From: Diphasiastrum complanatum
Lineage: Eukaryota; Streptophyta; Lycopodiopsida; Lycopodiales; Lycopodiaceae
Assembly: GCA_029204225.1 (NCBI GenBank)
Contig: CM055111.1
Location: 18,618,668 to 18,682,667, forward strand
Reading direction: 5' to 3'
DNA: 64,000 bases
The notes beneath the pieces are model-generated. The model worked only from the letters and a program-made list of their open reading frames with translations. It searched no databases and was not told where the DNA came from. Below are positions 21,964 to 33,149 of the stretch, in pieces (within the stretch, counting starts at the first letter, position 1; every line of letters starts with the position of its first letter). Made by a program: the position numbers and the translations under genes.

Positions 21964-22485
21964 TCAGGGATCGTGAATTGTCTTTTTTACCAGACTCCTA
22001 CTATCGTCCTCTTTCACACGGTATCTACTATCTTTCTTTTGTCTTGCCTTCAAGATGTGTTTTTCTATGTCAAATCTAAGACATACACATCTACATTGCG
22101 GTCGTTTGCAGCAATCTATCGAACCCATATAACTCCATCTGCAATCTACATCGGCTGCGAAATAGGTAAATTTCTTCGACAATCTTGCAAGGGAATTAGA
22201 TCTGTGGCAAGAGTAGTTGAGTACAGGATATTGTGCTTGGTGGAGACGAGAAGCTACAACACATTTCCTGTTTGCCACACACGGCCTGTCATTGTACACA
22301 GAGTAACTATCAAGAACACGTGTAGAGCTAGAAGCTGATGTATAAGACGAAACGTTATTTATTCTTTTTCTTCGTACGAGACATTGTATAGCTCGAACTG
22401 AACACTTAAGTCGAGTGCCAGATATTGAAGTGCGTCGAAAATAATGTTTTGGAGCAAAAGTCACGGCATTTAATTGCAGAAACAT
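21964..22485 (-). CDS. ORF with plastid-transit-like N-terminus
   Basis: A 173-codon ORF whose first 60 residues are rich in Ser, Arg and Thr and nearly free of acidic residues, as in plastid or mitochondrial targeting peptides. A cysteine-rich stretch (residues about 115-135, around DCCKRPQCRCVC) and a charged C-terminus follow. A possible splice donor (CTG-GTAAAA) lies near its end, so it could be a first exon, perhaps of the coiled-coil gene just downstream. No family is recognised and the opposite strand has a 121-codon shadow. Confidence is low. Confidence 0.25.
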   Translation of the reverse strand: MFLQLNAVTFAPKHYFRRTSISGTRLKCSVRAIQCLVRRKRINNVSSYTSASSSTRVLDSYSVYNDRPCVANRKCVVASRLHQAQYPVLNYSCHRSNSLARLSKKFTYFAADVDCRWSYMGSIDCCKRPQCRCVCLRFDIEKHILKARQKKDSRYRVKEDDSRSLVKKTIHDP

Positions 22486-23980
22486 TCCCTATTTCTTAAA
22501 AGCACCCAAACTCGTTCGACGTGCAGCTTATATGACAGCAGAGCCAAATTGAGTGCTTCAAACTTTTCCCGCATAAAGAATTAATCTGCTTTACAACTCT
22601 AGGAACAAGCCCTACGTGTTCTTCACTTATTATACAGTCAGTTGGATGTATTTTGGAGATCAACCTTTGATGAGCTAGTTGTTTTTTTTATCTGCCAGTG
22701 ATAAAATGTCTGATATTTAGTCAATTATCAAGCGATGACTTGATCTGTTGAAACAAGAAGTCATGCAAAATATCTAAGCTTTGTATGTACTGTATGAAAG
22801 CATTCACAATGTCCTGCGACGATCTACACTTATACAGGTTTCAAGATCGATCCAGCAATAACTATACATGTATGTCTGATCTTATTAGATTCTCGATCAA
22901 GCAGGAAGGCTTGTGTTGCACGTAGCACAAAAGTCCAGAGTTCAGAGTCGGCTCTGACTATGTCTCACGAGTCTCCTCGTATGCGATTCCCGAATCCCAT
23001 GGGATCCGAAATATTCTTCCACAAAAAGGGCGAAAAAACTGATGGCAGGCATTGCTGCAGGGCCCAGTCGTGCAATTCTGAACAAGGGCGAGAATAGCCG
23101 GTGGAGATTCGAGAATAGGAATAGCGAATGACTGAATAGCAATAATAATAATATCTGACGTGACCTGTGCAAGCATACAACACCGTCCGTGAGGCAGCTG
23201 CGTGGCGTTGGTGCTTAGACAGTAGTCCTCTCACTTGGACTCATGAAAGGAAATTAGGAAACCGACTCCCTAAATATTTCTTATGTGAGAGGTCGGTCCG
23301 CGTCGGAGGCTGGAGCCCGAGGTCTTAGCGTCGTGGCCCTTTGCAGCCAAAAAAGAGGAGTCCGAGAAGATTCGTATTGATTTAGAGAGTCTATCAAAAA
23401 GAATTGGAAGAAGCCTCACACACAAAAACCCCTTGCTTCTGGGAGCTTCTATTACATGTGGCATCCAAGATTTTGAAATTGGAGTTATTTAAGCTTACTT
23501 TATCGTTTAGGTATTAAAAAAGGATTTGCCCATCATAGTGGGATTTACTGGGTAGAGTTGTTGATTGCCACCAAAAAGGTGAAGTCTTGAATCCCGACCA
23601 CTATGCTATGTAGTAACATCTAAGGAGGCTAGCTTTGTAAATGGCATTGCCAAGTTGTATATAACGACCACTAGTTGCTTAAGATGTATGCAAAAAAAAA
23701 AATTCATTTTAGCAACATAATTTCGACATAAAATTATGGTGAGTTTGTCAAGTGAAGTTTTAACTAAAGAGTGATCTTACTAAGTGTAAAATAAAAGGAT
23801 CTTTCTCAAGCATAAAATTTAAAGGATAATGATGAAATCCTTTATTCATGGCTGAAATTTTTAAATTAGGTTTCCCTCCAATTTGTTTATAGGTTTTTAA
23901 AAAAATTTGCCTTCAAAATCCTGCGTCCCAAATTTTTTGCCAATAAACAAACATTTCCTCTCATGTGAGGTCATTTTCAA
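22486..23980. other. No recognised gene
   Basis: Mixed sequence with short minus-strand ORFs (22942-23234) that overlap in all three frames and show no motif. Confidence 0.4.
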
Positions 23981-23987
23981 GTTTCAC

Positions 23988-24060
23988 CCAAGGGAGTTGG
24001 CTCAATTGGTTAGCTTGACATCCAAAGTTTCTTTGGTCTCAAGTTCGAGCCTTCCCTTGG
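23988..24060 (+). tRNA. tRNA-like sequence (pseudogene or SINE head)
   Basis: A 73-nt stretch is closed by a perfect 8-bp acceptor-like stem (CCAAGGGA with TCCCTTGG). It has an A-box-like TGGCTCAATTGG at 23998 and a B-box-like AGTTCGAGCC at 24042. The D-arm, anticodon and T-arm stems are imperfect, so a working tRNA is unlikely. It fits a decayed tRNA gene or the Pol III promoter head of a SINE. Confidence 0.4.
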
Positions 24061-25050
24061 AAACCAAGAAGCATTTTCAAGTTTCATAAAGATTTCATCA
24101 TATGTCAAGAAAGTAGGTGACCACTTTCACTTTCCATAATATGGTGGCCAAAATTTTACAATTATCTTATGTTCACACAATGTGGCGAACATGAATTTGC
24201 ATACATAATTTTTTTGAGAAATCAAGATTTTTACAATGCAGAAATATTGCAGCTACTACATGTAAAAGACGTAAACTCAACAAGAACTTGTCAAAATCAC
24301 ATACGTAAGTTGATTTATTGTTCCAGTCCCTGCAACAGCCGTACAACAACAATACTCACACGTGGGACCTCATACATATAAGAAAACTAGCATTTTATAC
24401 ACAATAATCCATTATTATATCATCACCAAAATGCAAAAATGGATGTAGAACCCCAAAGAGATATTCCATAAGAATGAAGGAGAGAAGAATGAGAGAGATG
24501 AAATGCTCCCACGCTTGTAGCCTATTTATAATAGCCTTTTGTCCTATTTGGATGCTCTTACTCAAGCTTATCAACTTATAGAAGGTTCTAGATCTCTTCC
24601 AAACCCTAAATCTAACATGACTAGATTCAATGCATCTATACTAACCAATTAGGGTAGGTCCAAATTCGACCTTATCAACTTGCCTAAGTTGCCAAAAATT
24701 ATAAATACACTATTCTTAGCCCTTATTAACTTTATAAAGTCTATATAGCTCTAAGATTAAAATACATATTGGCCTCAAAATTGCCAAATAAACTCAACAT
24801 GAAAAATCTTAAACTAGTTGACAAATTTTCACACTCTCTCTTCAACTAGTTCTACCACACAACTTTGATAGAATGATATCCATTCTAAGTATAGACCTTA
24901 TTTCTATGGTTTTATAATAGCCTTCATAATTGATATAGAAAATAGTATCCACATTGGATGCTTCACTATTTCTTACATCAATTTTACATATCAAGATGTA
25001 ACTAGAATATGAAGAACCAAATAGAATGTAAATACAATGATTCCTCTATA
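24061..25050. other. No recognised gene
   Basis: AT-rich spacer with short ORFs. It ends where the outer copia A RNase H begins on the minus strand. Confidence 0.4.
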
Positions 25051-26044
25051 TTCTTTCGTCAGATGTATTGCAGAGGTGTTATCCATCTGCAAGACCAGAG
25101 GCTCATTCCTTGTTTCGTCCAATTCGTCCAGGAACTGCCTTAGCCAAATTATCTCGTTGGCCATCTTTGCTGCTGCAATGTACTCTGCTTCGCACTGCTT
25201 TGCAGGATGACTGGGCCACAACGGTCTGCTTTTTGCTAACCTAGAGAACTACTGCTCTTGATGAGACGGTGCATCCCCTTGAGACACTTCTACAATTGTA
25301 CTTTAGGGATGCCCAGCTAGCATTACTATAGGAAAGCATCCTGAAACCTGCATCACGACAATAACACAATCCTTAATCCCTCGTCAATTGAAGATATTGC
25401 AAAATTCATTTTGCAATCTTCCAATGTGTTGAGCTTGGATTCGTGCAGAATTGGCTCACCCTGAACACTGCATAAGCGATGTCAGGACGTGTGTTGTCTG
25501 CAAGGTACATCAGCGAATCTATCAACTTCCTGTAAGGTGTCAGCTGCATCTGTTTTCTCTCTTCCTCAGTATTTGGACAATCATCGTTTGTCAACACCGT
25601 TCCTGCGAGCATTGGAGTATTCGCTCCTTTGCAGTTCAGTATCCCAAAATCCTCTAGGATTTTTTGGGTGTATCTGGACCGATGAAGGTATAGCTTACCT
25701 CCCTCGTAGTCCCTTTCAATTTGCAAGCCTAGGTAACATCTGGCTTCTCCCAGATCTACAATCTCGAAATATTTCGAGATGTTTGTCTTCACTTCAGCAA
25801 TCAGCTGCTCACTCTTGCAAAGTATCAGAGTGTCATCCATATATACAACCACAATGATGATCTACCCATCTGTGACTCTGACATACACATTAGAATCAGC
25901 CGACAGTGGCTTGAATCCTAATTATTTCAGGGCTTAATCCTTCTTCTTGTACCATTGTCTGGCTGACTGTTTCAAACCGTAGATATTTCTAAGCATTTTG
26001 CACGCATAATCAGGAAGTGAATTTGAGACATATCCTGGGGGTTG
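25051..26044 (-). pseudogene. Copia family A RT C-terminus and RNase H (outer copy, 3' part)
   Basis: Reading leftwards from 26044, the sequence starts exactly at CAACCCCCAGG (Q-P-P-G-Y-V) and continues the RT frame that is cut at 5325. YMDD is present (VVYMDDTLILC, near 25850) in place of YVDD. RNase H follows, with stops near 25390 and 25240, and similarity ends at HLTKE (25051), so the 3' end and LTR are lost. It is clearly diverged from the second copy at 27086-28447, in line with the two being outer and inner elements. Confidence 0.8.
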
Positions 26045-27085
26045 TGATGAGAATTAGATTTATGTATCACAATTTAAATTTTGCTTTGCGAAGCTTTCAT
26101 GATAGGAACCACGATCCTCTTGCAACTCGGATGGAGTTCAGATGCGATTGCTGGACACTGCCAGCTGAATCACTCCTACAATCCTCCAGAATGTAGTTTG
26201 GCTCTGCTGATCTACATTTATAAAATACTGCAGCATTCAATATAGTTTCAACCAAGGTGTGGAATTAAAATGAACAAGAAAAACTCAGACACACGATTAA
26301 CAGTAGAAGCATTTGCATTCGAGATCTGACACAACAAGAGATATTATCTATATTGAACTTCCTTTGCTTTCTTCAAGCACTGCATGTAAATCCACATAGT
26401 GGGTTGGTGTGAGAGAAACATGGTTCTCTCACGAGTAATCGTCTTGCTTTACTAGCGGACAATTAGATCTTTATGGATCCTGATCACAGAGCTCGTCTCG
26501 CACGTAGGCGGACTTGTTGTCTGTATTTGGTCTTGATTGCTTACTAGCATAAGACTACTACATTACATTGTATGTGTATTTTGTTGATCTATATGTCAAG
26601 TATCATCCAGTAAGTATGGTCGCTCTATGTAAATATGAGATTATAGTGATTAAGAATCTACAACTAATCAGAGAATTATAAGAGTGGCAGATTAGCCATG
26701 ACCTAAAATGTATCTGCTGACGTCATACCATAAGATCAGATATCTGTACTTCTGGGTACTTGCATGATCCTACTGGTGCTCTTTGGAGCGTGTAGGCAGG
26801 AGAAAGTTTCATTTCTGTCGTTGGTTTTGTTTTGGTTGTTTGCCTTCTCTTGTACTGGACCGCAAAAGATTCTCGTTCGTGAATCTTTCATGTTCGCGAA
26901 CCGTTCATCTTCGTCTGCTTTGACTTTCGTGTCCGCGAACCATTCGGCTTCGTTTCCTTTGACTTTCATGTTTGCAAAACTTTTTGTGCTTCGTGTCTCC
27001 AGATCTTCAAGTTCGCGAATGTCTTCGTTGGGCTGAGGGCTGAAAGCTAACAAGGCTTTGTAATTAGAAATATTTTGTTTCTTTA
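26045..27085 (-). repeat. 3' LTR of inner copia family A element
   Basis: On the minus strand it begins TAAAGAAACAAAATA after a purine tract (GAGAGGGAGC) and ends CTAATTCTCATCA at 26045. It is followed at once by CAACC (26044-26040), matching the bases before the inner 5' LTR at 5321. It is the longest family A LTR here (1041 bp) and carries three 39-bp tandem units near its start. Confidence 0.8.
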
Positions 27086-28447
27086 GCTCCCTCTCAAAGC
27101 ATGTTAGCTTTACAATCCTGAGACTTCTCCTTTGTCTCTGCAAGAGTCCTTTGTCCAGGGCTTTAGTGAAGATGTCAGTAACCATGTCTCTCATTCTGAT
27201 GAAGGTGGTTTGCAACATCTTCTTCTCAATTAGATCCCTGATCAAGTGGTACTTGATAGCAATGTGCTTTGTTCTGGAATGGAACACGAGATCTTTTGTC
27301 AAGTGTATTGCAGAGGTATTGTCCATCTACAAGACCAGGGGCTCGTTCCTTGTTTCACCCAATTCCTCCAGGAACTGCCTTAGCCAAATTATCTTGTTGG
27401 CCATCTTTGCTGTTGAAATGTACTCTGCCTCGCAGGATGACTGGGCCACAACAGTCTACTTCTTGCTAACCCAGAGAACTGCTACTCCTGATCAGACGGT
27501 GCATCCCCCTGAGACGCTTTTACAATTGTCCTTTAGGGATGCCCAGCTAGCATCACTGTAGGAAAGCATCCTGAAACCTGCATCACGACAATAACACAAC
27601 CCATAATCCCTTGTCAATTGAAGATATTGCGAAATTCCTTTTGCAATCTTCCAATGTGTCAAGCTTGGATTCGTGTAGAATTGGCTCATCCTGAACATTG
27701 CATAAGCGATGTCAGGGCGTGTGTTGTCTGCAAGGTATATCAGCAAACTTATTAGCTTCCTTTAAGGTGTGAGCTGCATCTGTTTTCTCTCTTCCTCAGT
27801 CTTTGGACAGTCATCATTCGTCAGCACTGTTTCCGCGAGCATTGGAGTGTTCGCTCCTTTGTAGTTCAGCATCCCAAAGTCTTCTAGGATCTTTTGGGTG
27901 TATCTAGAATGGTGAAGGTGTAACTTACCTCCCTTGTAGTCCCTTTGAATTTGCAAGCCCAGGTAACACCTGGCTTCTTCTAGATCCACGATCTCAAAAT
28001 GTTTCAAGATGTTTGTCTTTACTTCAGCAATTAGCTGCTCACTCTTGCAAAGTATCAAAGTGTCATCCACATACACAACCACAATCATGAGCTACCCATC
28101 TGTAACTCTATTATATACATTGGAATCAGCCAACAGAGGCTTGAATCCTAATGATTTCAGGGCTTGATCTTTCTTCTTGTACCATTGTCGGGCTGATTGT
28201 TTCAGACCGTAGATGCTTCTATGCATTCTGCATGCATAGTCAGGAAGTGAATTCGAGACATATCCTTGGGGTTGATCCATGTAGACCTCTTCGTCTAATT
28301 CGCCATGCAAGAAGTTGTCTTATTGTCCACAATGTGGATTCTGAGGTCATAAGCTGCTGCATATGCAAATAGCAGACGTAGGGATAAACGTTTGACGACA
28401 GGAAAGAAGGTTTCAGAGTAGTCAATATCGTATCTCTGAGGAAAACC
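27086..28447 (-). pseudogene. Copia family A RT and RNase H (inner copy, 3' part)
   Basis: Starts in RT at KGFPQRYDIDYSETF (28447) and runs through MDQPQGYVSNS, YVDDTLILC (near 28070), and the RNase H motifs to DIFTKALDKGLL (near 27150). A few stops and frameshifts interrupt it. The last frame runs on through the purine tract into the LTR for about 115 codons. The upstream edge at 28447 is abrupt: the next base begins an unrelated repeat (family X). It is the likely continuation of the inner gag at 6052-6990, now inverted and lacking the middle of pol. Confidence 0.8.
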
Positions 28448-28449
28448 TT

Positions 28450-30115
28450 TAAGAATTGTAGAAGAAGAAGGGCGAATTACCAGACACAACTATAAGAGAG
28501 AGAAGTACGTATAAGCGGATTACAGGATAAGCTCACAAGAAGGGATGAGGAGAATAAAGCATTGTTAGATCTCAATGCACAATGTTTTGAGAGAATAATG
28601 AAACTCTAGAGAGAAGCCGGTGGAATGCAAATATACATGTGATTGAATATGAGAGGGATTTATTACAAACCCAACTCGATAGCATCACTATAAGCGGACC
28701 AGTCCGTAGTGACAACACGAGACTCAAGGAATGGACAAAGAATATTCTACACGCCCATGTCGTGGACAAATTGGAACAGTTTGTGGAAGAGCAGGGATAT
28801 TTGCAAGAGGAGAACATGCAACTGGAAAAGAAATTAGTTAAACATGAGGGTTGTTATCGGTGGCACACCATTGTAATAACTGGTTGTCGCATCCAGAAGT
28901 AGTTCAAGAGCAGGCAAACCTACAACAATCTATGACCGATGTGCAGCACTTAAAACAACACTTGTTTGACTTACAAGGAACACTTCAAGACAAAGAAATA
29001 GAGTGGTAGAAATTACAGGAAGAGGCAAAGGGCTTATTGAAAAACATTGTGGATTTGATAGATCAACTCAAGCTTAGATGAGATTTCGTGCAAGTGGATA
29101 CAAGTCAACACCAACATAGCCAAGCTATGGGAAAGTCAATAGAAAATCAATCCCTGATGGTTGTACCACGTCGGGTGAAAAGGCCTAGAACAAGATTGGG
29201 AAGGAAGGTAAATAGCATGTACAAGGCTTTACAGCCTTGGATACATCAACGCAACATCGAACATGCATTGAATATTGACTATTTGTTCTTGTCAAAGGTG
29301 GATATCACAACAGAATGTGAGTTGTATGAGTTCTGGCAGAATTTGGAGTTGAAAGAACAAACAATTTTGGCTTGGGCATTCTTACAAGGCTGGATGAAGA
29401 TATATATATATGAAGTCGAACATGCCTTACCGATACATAATGACTTGCACTATCAAACCATTAAGAAGTGCGCAAGGTTTACAACATGGGCAGCAAGATC
29501 TTGTAACAAGTTTGATGCGGTGTATGCTACAGTGGCAAGGCATATAAATATCACATACCCATTATTATGGCAGCTATATTACTGATGAGAAGAGGGTTTC
29601 CAAGAGGAAAATCGACAAAGCAACTCAGAATTTCCACACTCATGGCGCTTTCCAATTCATGGACTTTGTTGTAATTGCTATACAACAGACATGGGAGTTG
29701 TTTGTCAACAAACGCTATACGATGATAACCACTGAATGGCTAGAAAAGACAATGCTAATAGATCATGGTTAGTATCCAGTGTTATGGATGAAAAACAAAA
29801 TCTGCTGCTCCAACCTATTTGGCATGGACTAGCCATGCTAGTACCAGAAACACGAAACTGGACATCGTCGCAACTGCAACAACATTGATAGAAATGTCGT
29901 GGTCAAAGAAAATAGCCAGTGAATTTAAATTGCTTACCATTGATTCACATGAAAAGGGTGAACCTGTAAGTCATTTCTTGGGGGTACGTACATCCGACAA
30001 GAGTGACAGTGAGCATCATCGCAAGAGGTTAAACGAAGAAAGAAGATGAAGAAGACCCAGACTTGACACTCGGTGGAACTAGTGTTTTTCCACCAGGGAA
30101 TATGTGTTAGGTCCA
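28450..30115 (+). pseudogene. Family X copy 1: coiled coil plus unrecognised domain
   Basis: A long heptad-patterned region (28500-29080; parts read EEQGYLQEENMQLEKKL and LQDKEIEW) is broken by stops and frameshifts. A basic segment follows (VKRPRTRLGRKV), then the C-terminal domain in one ORF to 29585. Marks include NIDYLFLSKVDITTE, FWQNLELKEQTILAWAFLQ and YPLLWQLYY. A frame change leads into FQFMDFVVIAIQQTWELF and then SSVMDEKQNLLLQPIWHGL (to about 29888). A final frame ends LTLGGTSVFPPGNMC at a stop near 30108. The domain order matches copy 3 at 16651-18195 and copy 2 at 55807. No H3 fold is seen upstream because the copia A fragment starts there. Function unknown. Confidence 0.55.
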
Positions 30116-30384
30116 TTTTGGCCATTACAATGTACATTGTAAATATGGATTGAATTCAGGTAATTTGTCCGCTCCGTAGAGTAACAAAGATTATCTTTTT
30201 TGAACTATGTCCTCCGCATCCATGTATTAATTACATTGAATGCTTGTCACCTAATTAGGAAAGCCATGTCTTTTGTGACAACTATACATAGTATATACGG
30301 TCAATGAATCATTATCGTTCATTATCATTGATGCAGACGAGGATGTCACTTGAACATTCCTCGTTTATTTTAGACGACCTTCGG

Positions 30385-30388
<4 letters not shown>

Positions 30389-30458
<70 letters not shown>

Positions 30459-30460
30459 AC
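30389..30460 (+). repeat. (TC)n-(AC)n compound microsatellite
   Basis: About 46 bp of TC repeats run directly into about 27 bp of CA repeats. Confidence 0.95.
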
Positions 30461-30877
30461 ATTTTTTGCAAGAAGCCGAAAGTGCCCTTAAAAAGGCAAA
30501 GATGTCTTGAAAACTCATGAAAGTAGATGACCTTCGAAAATTTTCTCTCTCTTCGCATTTTTCGGAAAAATGCTAAAAAGCCGAAGGTGTTGAAAATAGT
30601 TAAACTTTTGAACTGCACAAGCTAAACTTTTGAACTATGCAAGTGTCGCATTTCGGGGAAATGAGAAAAAGCCGAAGCTGTTGAAAACAGAATGTATTTA
30701 TGCAAACTGTTGAAAAAGTAATGTATTTCTGCAGACTTGTTCTTAATGTTAATTTCGTGAAGATGGCCAAGTATTCAATGACTTCAAGTTATTGAGCTTA
30801 ACATGAACTTGAAATTATGATAGGATTGGTTACCCTCCTTTGCTGGAGATCAGCTGGAGGCCCGTTGTAGACGTTCT

Positions 30878-32013
30878 TCAAATAAATTGGTTGTCTAAAT
30901 TTGTGATTCCTACAGGTATCAGATGAGCAGACGTAGAACCAAAGTTGGTTTCACCTGACCCTAGATCAATGATCAATAAACATGCAGGAAGAATCATGAA
31001 ATAGAAATTAGTCATTAACCAAGGAGGCAACTGTGGGCTTAATTTCCAACAAAAATTAGTGCACAACAATGTTTGATCCCAAAATGGCTTATCCAGTTTA
31101 GCACTTAGCCTCATGGCTTTGGCACTTCCACGTTAAGTCCTATTCTTCTTTTCAGCCACTTTGTGGGGTCCTTGGTGTTGTATACTCCCTCTTGATCCCA
31201 TGCTCATCACAAAAGGCCTTGAACTTGGTAGATATGTACTCTCCACCATTGTCACTCCTTAAGCACTTGATCCTTGTGAAAAATTGATTCTCCCTTGCAT
31301 TCTTGAACTTAACAAAGACATCATTCACTTCATCTTTGCTCTTTAGTAGATACATCCAACAAAATCTACTAAAATTATCAATGAAAGTTACATACATCTT
31401 AGCTCCACTATTGCTAATTTAATGAATGTTCGAATGTACAGCTTGAAAAGGCTTTATAGATATAGATGTAGATCTAGTATAAGGTTGTCTATGAGACTTT
31501 GACAAAGCACAAGACTCACAAACATGATTGATGCTACTTAAGGAACTTAGAAGACCAATCACAACTTGCTTCCTAGCCATTACCTCCAATGACTTGAAGT
31601 TGAGGTGTCTTATAACAAACCTCTTGAATAGGTATTTGCTCTCTTGCAACACATCCAACTTGGTTAGCAATAACACAAGCATCTAGTTTGAACAACTTTC
31701 CTTGTTTTTTACCTTTTTCAATCAAGATATCCTTCATTTTGATCATACAAGCATCTCCATCAAACTCAACTTTGAGGCCTTTAGTTAGCAACTGACTCAC
31801 ACTAAGTAGATTCTTGGTAATAAATGGAATGAACAAAACATCCTTAAAATGAACATTCCTATTTGTAGAGAGAGAAATAGGAATTGTGCCAATCCCTTTG
31901 ATTGCACACTCACCATCAATATTGGCCATGTAGATCACCCTCTTGTCATCTCCATATGCCAACAAAGAAGCGAAAAGTGCACCATCTTTACTCATTTGAC
32001 ATTCTCAATCAAA

Positions 32014-32061
<48 letters not shown>

Positions 32062-32219
32062 GGATCGAATAGCTTTGGGTAGGTGCTCGAGCCACCCCCA
32101 AAGTCTTTCCTAGCCAAGGCCTTCTATCTGTCATCTCTCTTTCTCTCTCTCTTTCTTAAGTTGGGTGTGAATAGCTTTGGGTGCACTCGAGCCCCCAAAG
32201 CCTCTCTCGACCTAGGCGT

Positions 32220-32250
<31 letters not shown>

Positions 32251-32442
32251 GCAAGTGAATGCGGGGTTGACGCTCCCAATGTTCAGACCCTATGCTACTT
32301 TGACGACACAACAATGGCGCCATTGTCAAAGCCTTTCCTAGCCAAGGCCTTCTATCTCTCCTCTCTTTCTCTCTCTCCTTCCTAGGTTGGGTGTGAATAG
32401 CTTTGAGTAGGCGCTCAAGCCCCCAAAGCCTCTCTTGACCTA

Positions 32443-32527
<85 letters not shown>

Positions 32528-32778
32528 GCTATGCAGGTGAAGGCGGGGTTGACGCTCCCAGCGTTCAAACCCTATGCTACATTGACATAATAGAAGTACT
32601 CTTTGTAAATAGTCATGTGTGAACTTGCTCCACTATCAATCCGCCATGGATCTAGATCTCCATCATTAGCAAGCATGTATGAAGACAACACAAAAGCATC
32701 ATCATTTTCATCTTGAACATCTAAACCATCCTCATCAAGAATAAGCCTACCAAATTTGAACTTGTTTTGAGACATTTA
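30878..32778 (-). pseudogene. Copia family C fragment (gag end, protease, integrase)
   Basis: Reading leftwards, the fragment has DPWRIDSGASSHMT (protease active site intact), then an insertion (about 31966-32590), then RVIYMAN through KGIGTIPISLSTNR and the integrase zinc region (NHVCESCALSKSH). Next comes the core (YVTFIDNFSRFCW, CLRSDNGGEY), broken near 31152, and then a remnant to 30878. It matches C1 and C2 closely in wording but has several frameshifts, and no LTR is present. Confidence 0.8.
31966..32595. repeat. CT-rich composite repeat array inserted in the copia C fragment
   Basis: Alternating blocks: (CT)n tracts at about 32019-32059, 32219-32254 and 32450-32523, and direct repeats of a GAATAGCTTTGGGT / CCCCCAAAGCCTCTC / CCTAGGC unit at 32157 and 32385. 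Partial copies lie at 32065 and 32326. It includes the palindrome CAATGGCGCCATTG at 32312. It splits the protease between KEYF and LLAYGDD. Confidence 0.75.
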
Positions 32779-33149
32779 TAGAGAGGGTTATAGAGAGAGT
32801 CCAGGTGGCCAGAGGTATTTCAGGACACTCTGCTAACCGAGGGTAATACCGAGACTGATGAAAAAAAGGCCCCTCGGTATAAACCACAATATAAAACAGA
32901 ATGTAAATGGATCTCACTTTTGGAATTTGTTACCTATCAACACATTGAATTCCATTTTCTATCAGCATTGGTTGCCATATGCACAAGTGAATAAAGAAAT
33001 TTATGTATCACAAAAAAATGATGATCACAAATTGTGTACTCACATGCATCTACTTTTTGCTCGATGTCAACTAGTCAATTAATAAAGTGTTATTGCATCT
33101 ATGAGCAATATGATTAATATTACAATGAGTTAAAATACATCGTATTGTG

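Noticed and set aside
21973-22338. 121-codon plus-strand ORF
   Set aside because: It overlaps the longer minus-strand ORF and has no motif or targeting signal.
32312-32325. TGGCGCC word as a gypsy primer-binding site
   Set aside because: It lies in a palindrome inside a CT-repeat array with no LTR or gag nearby.
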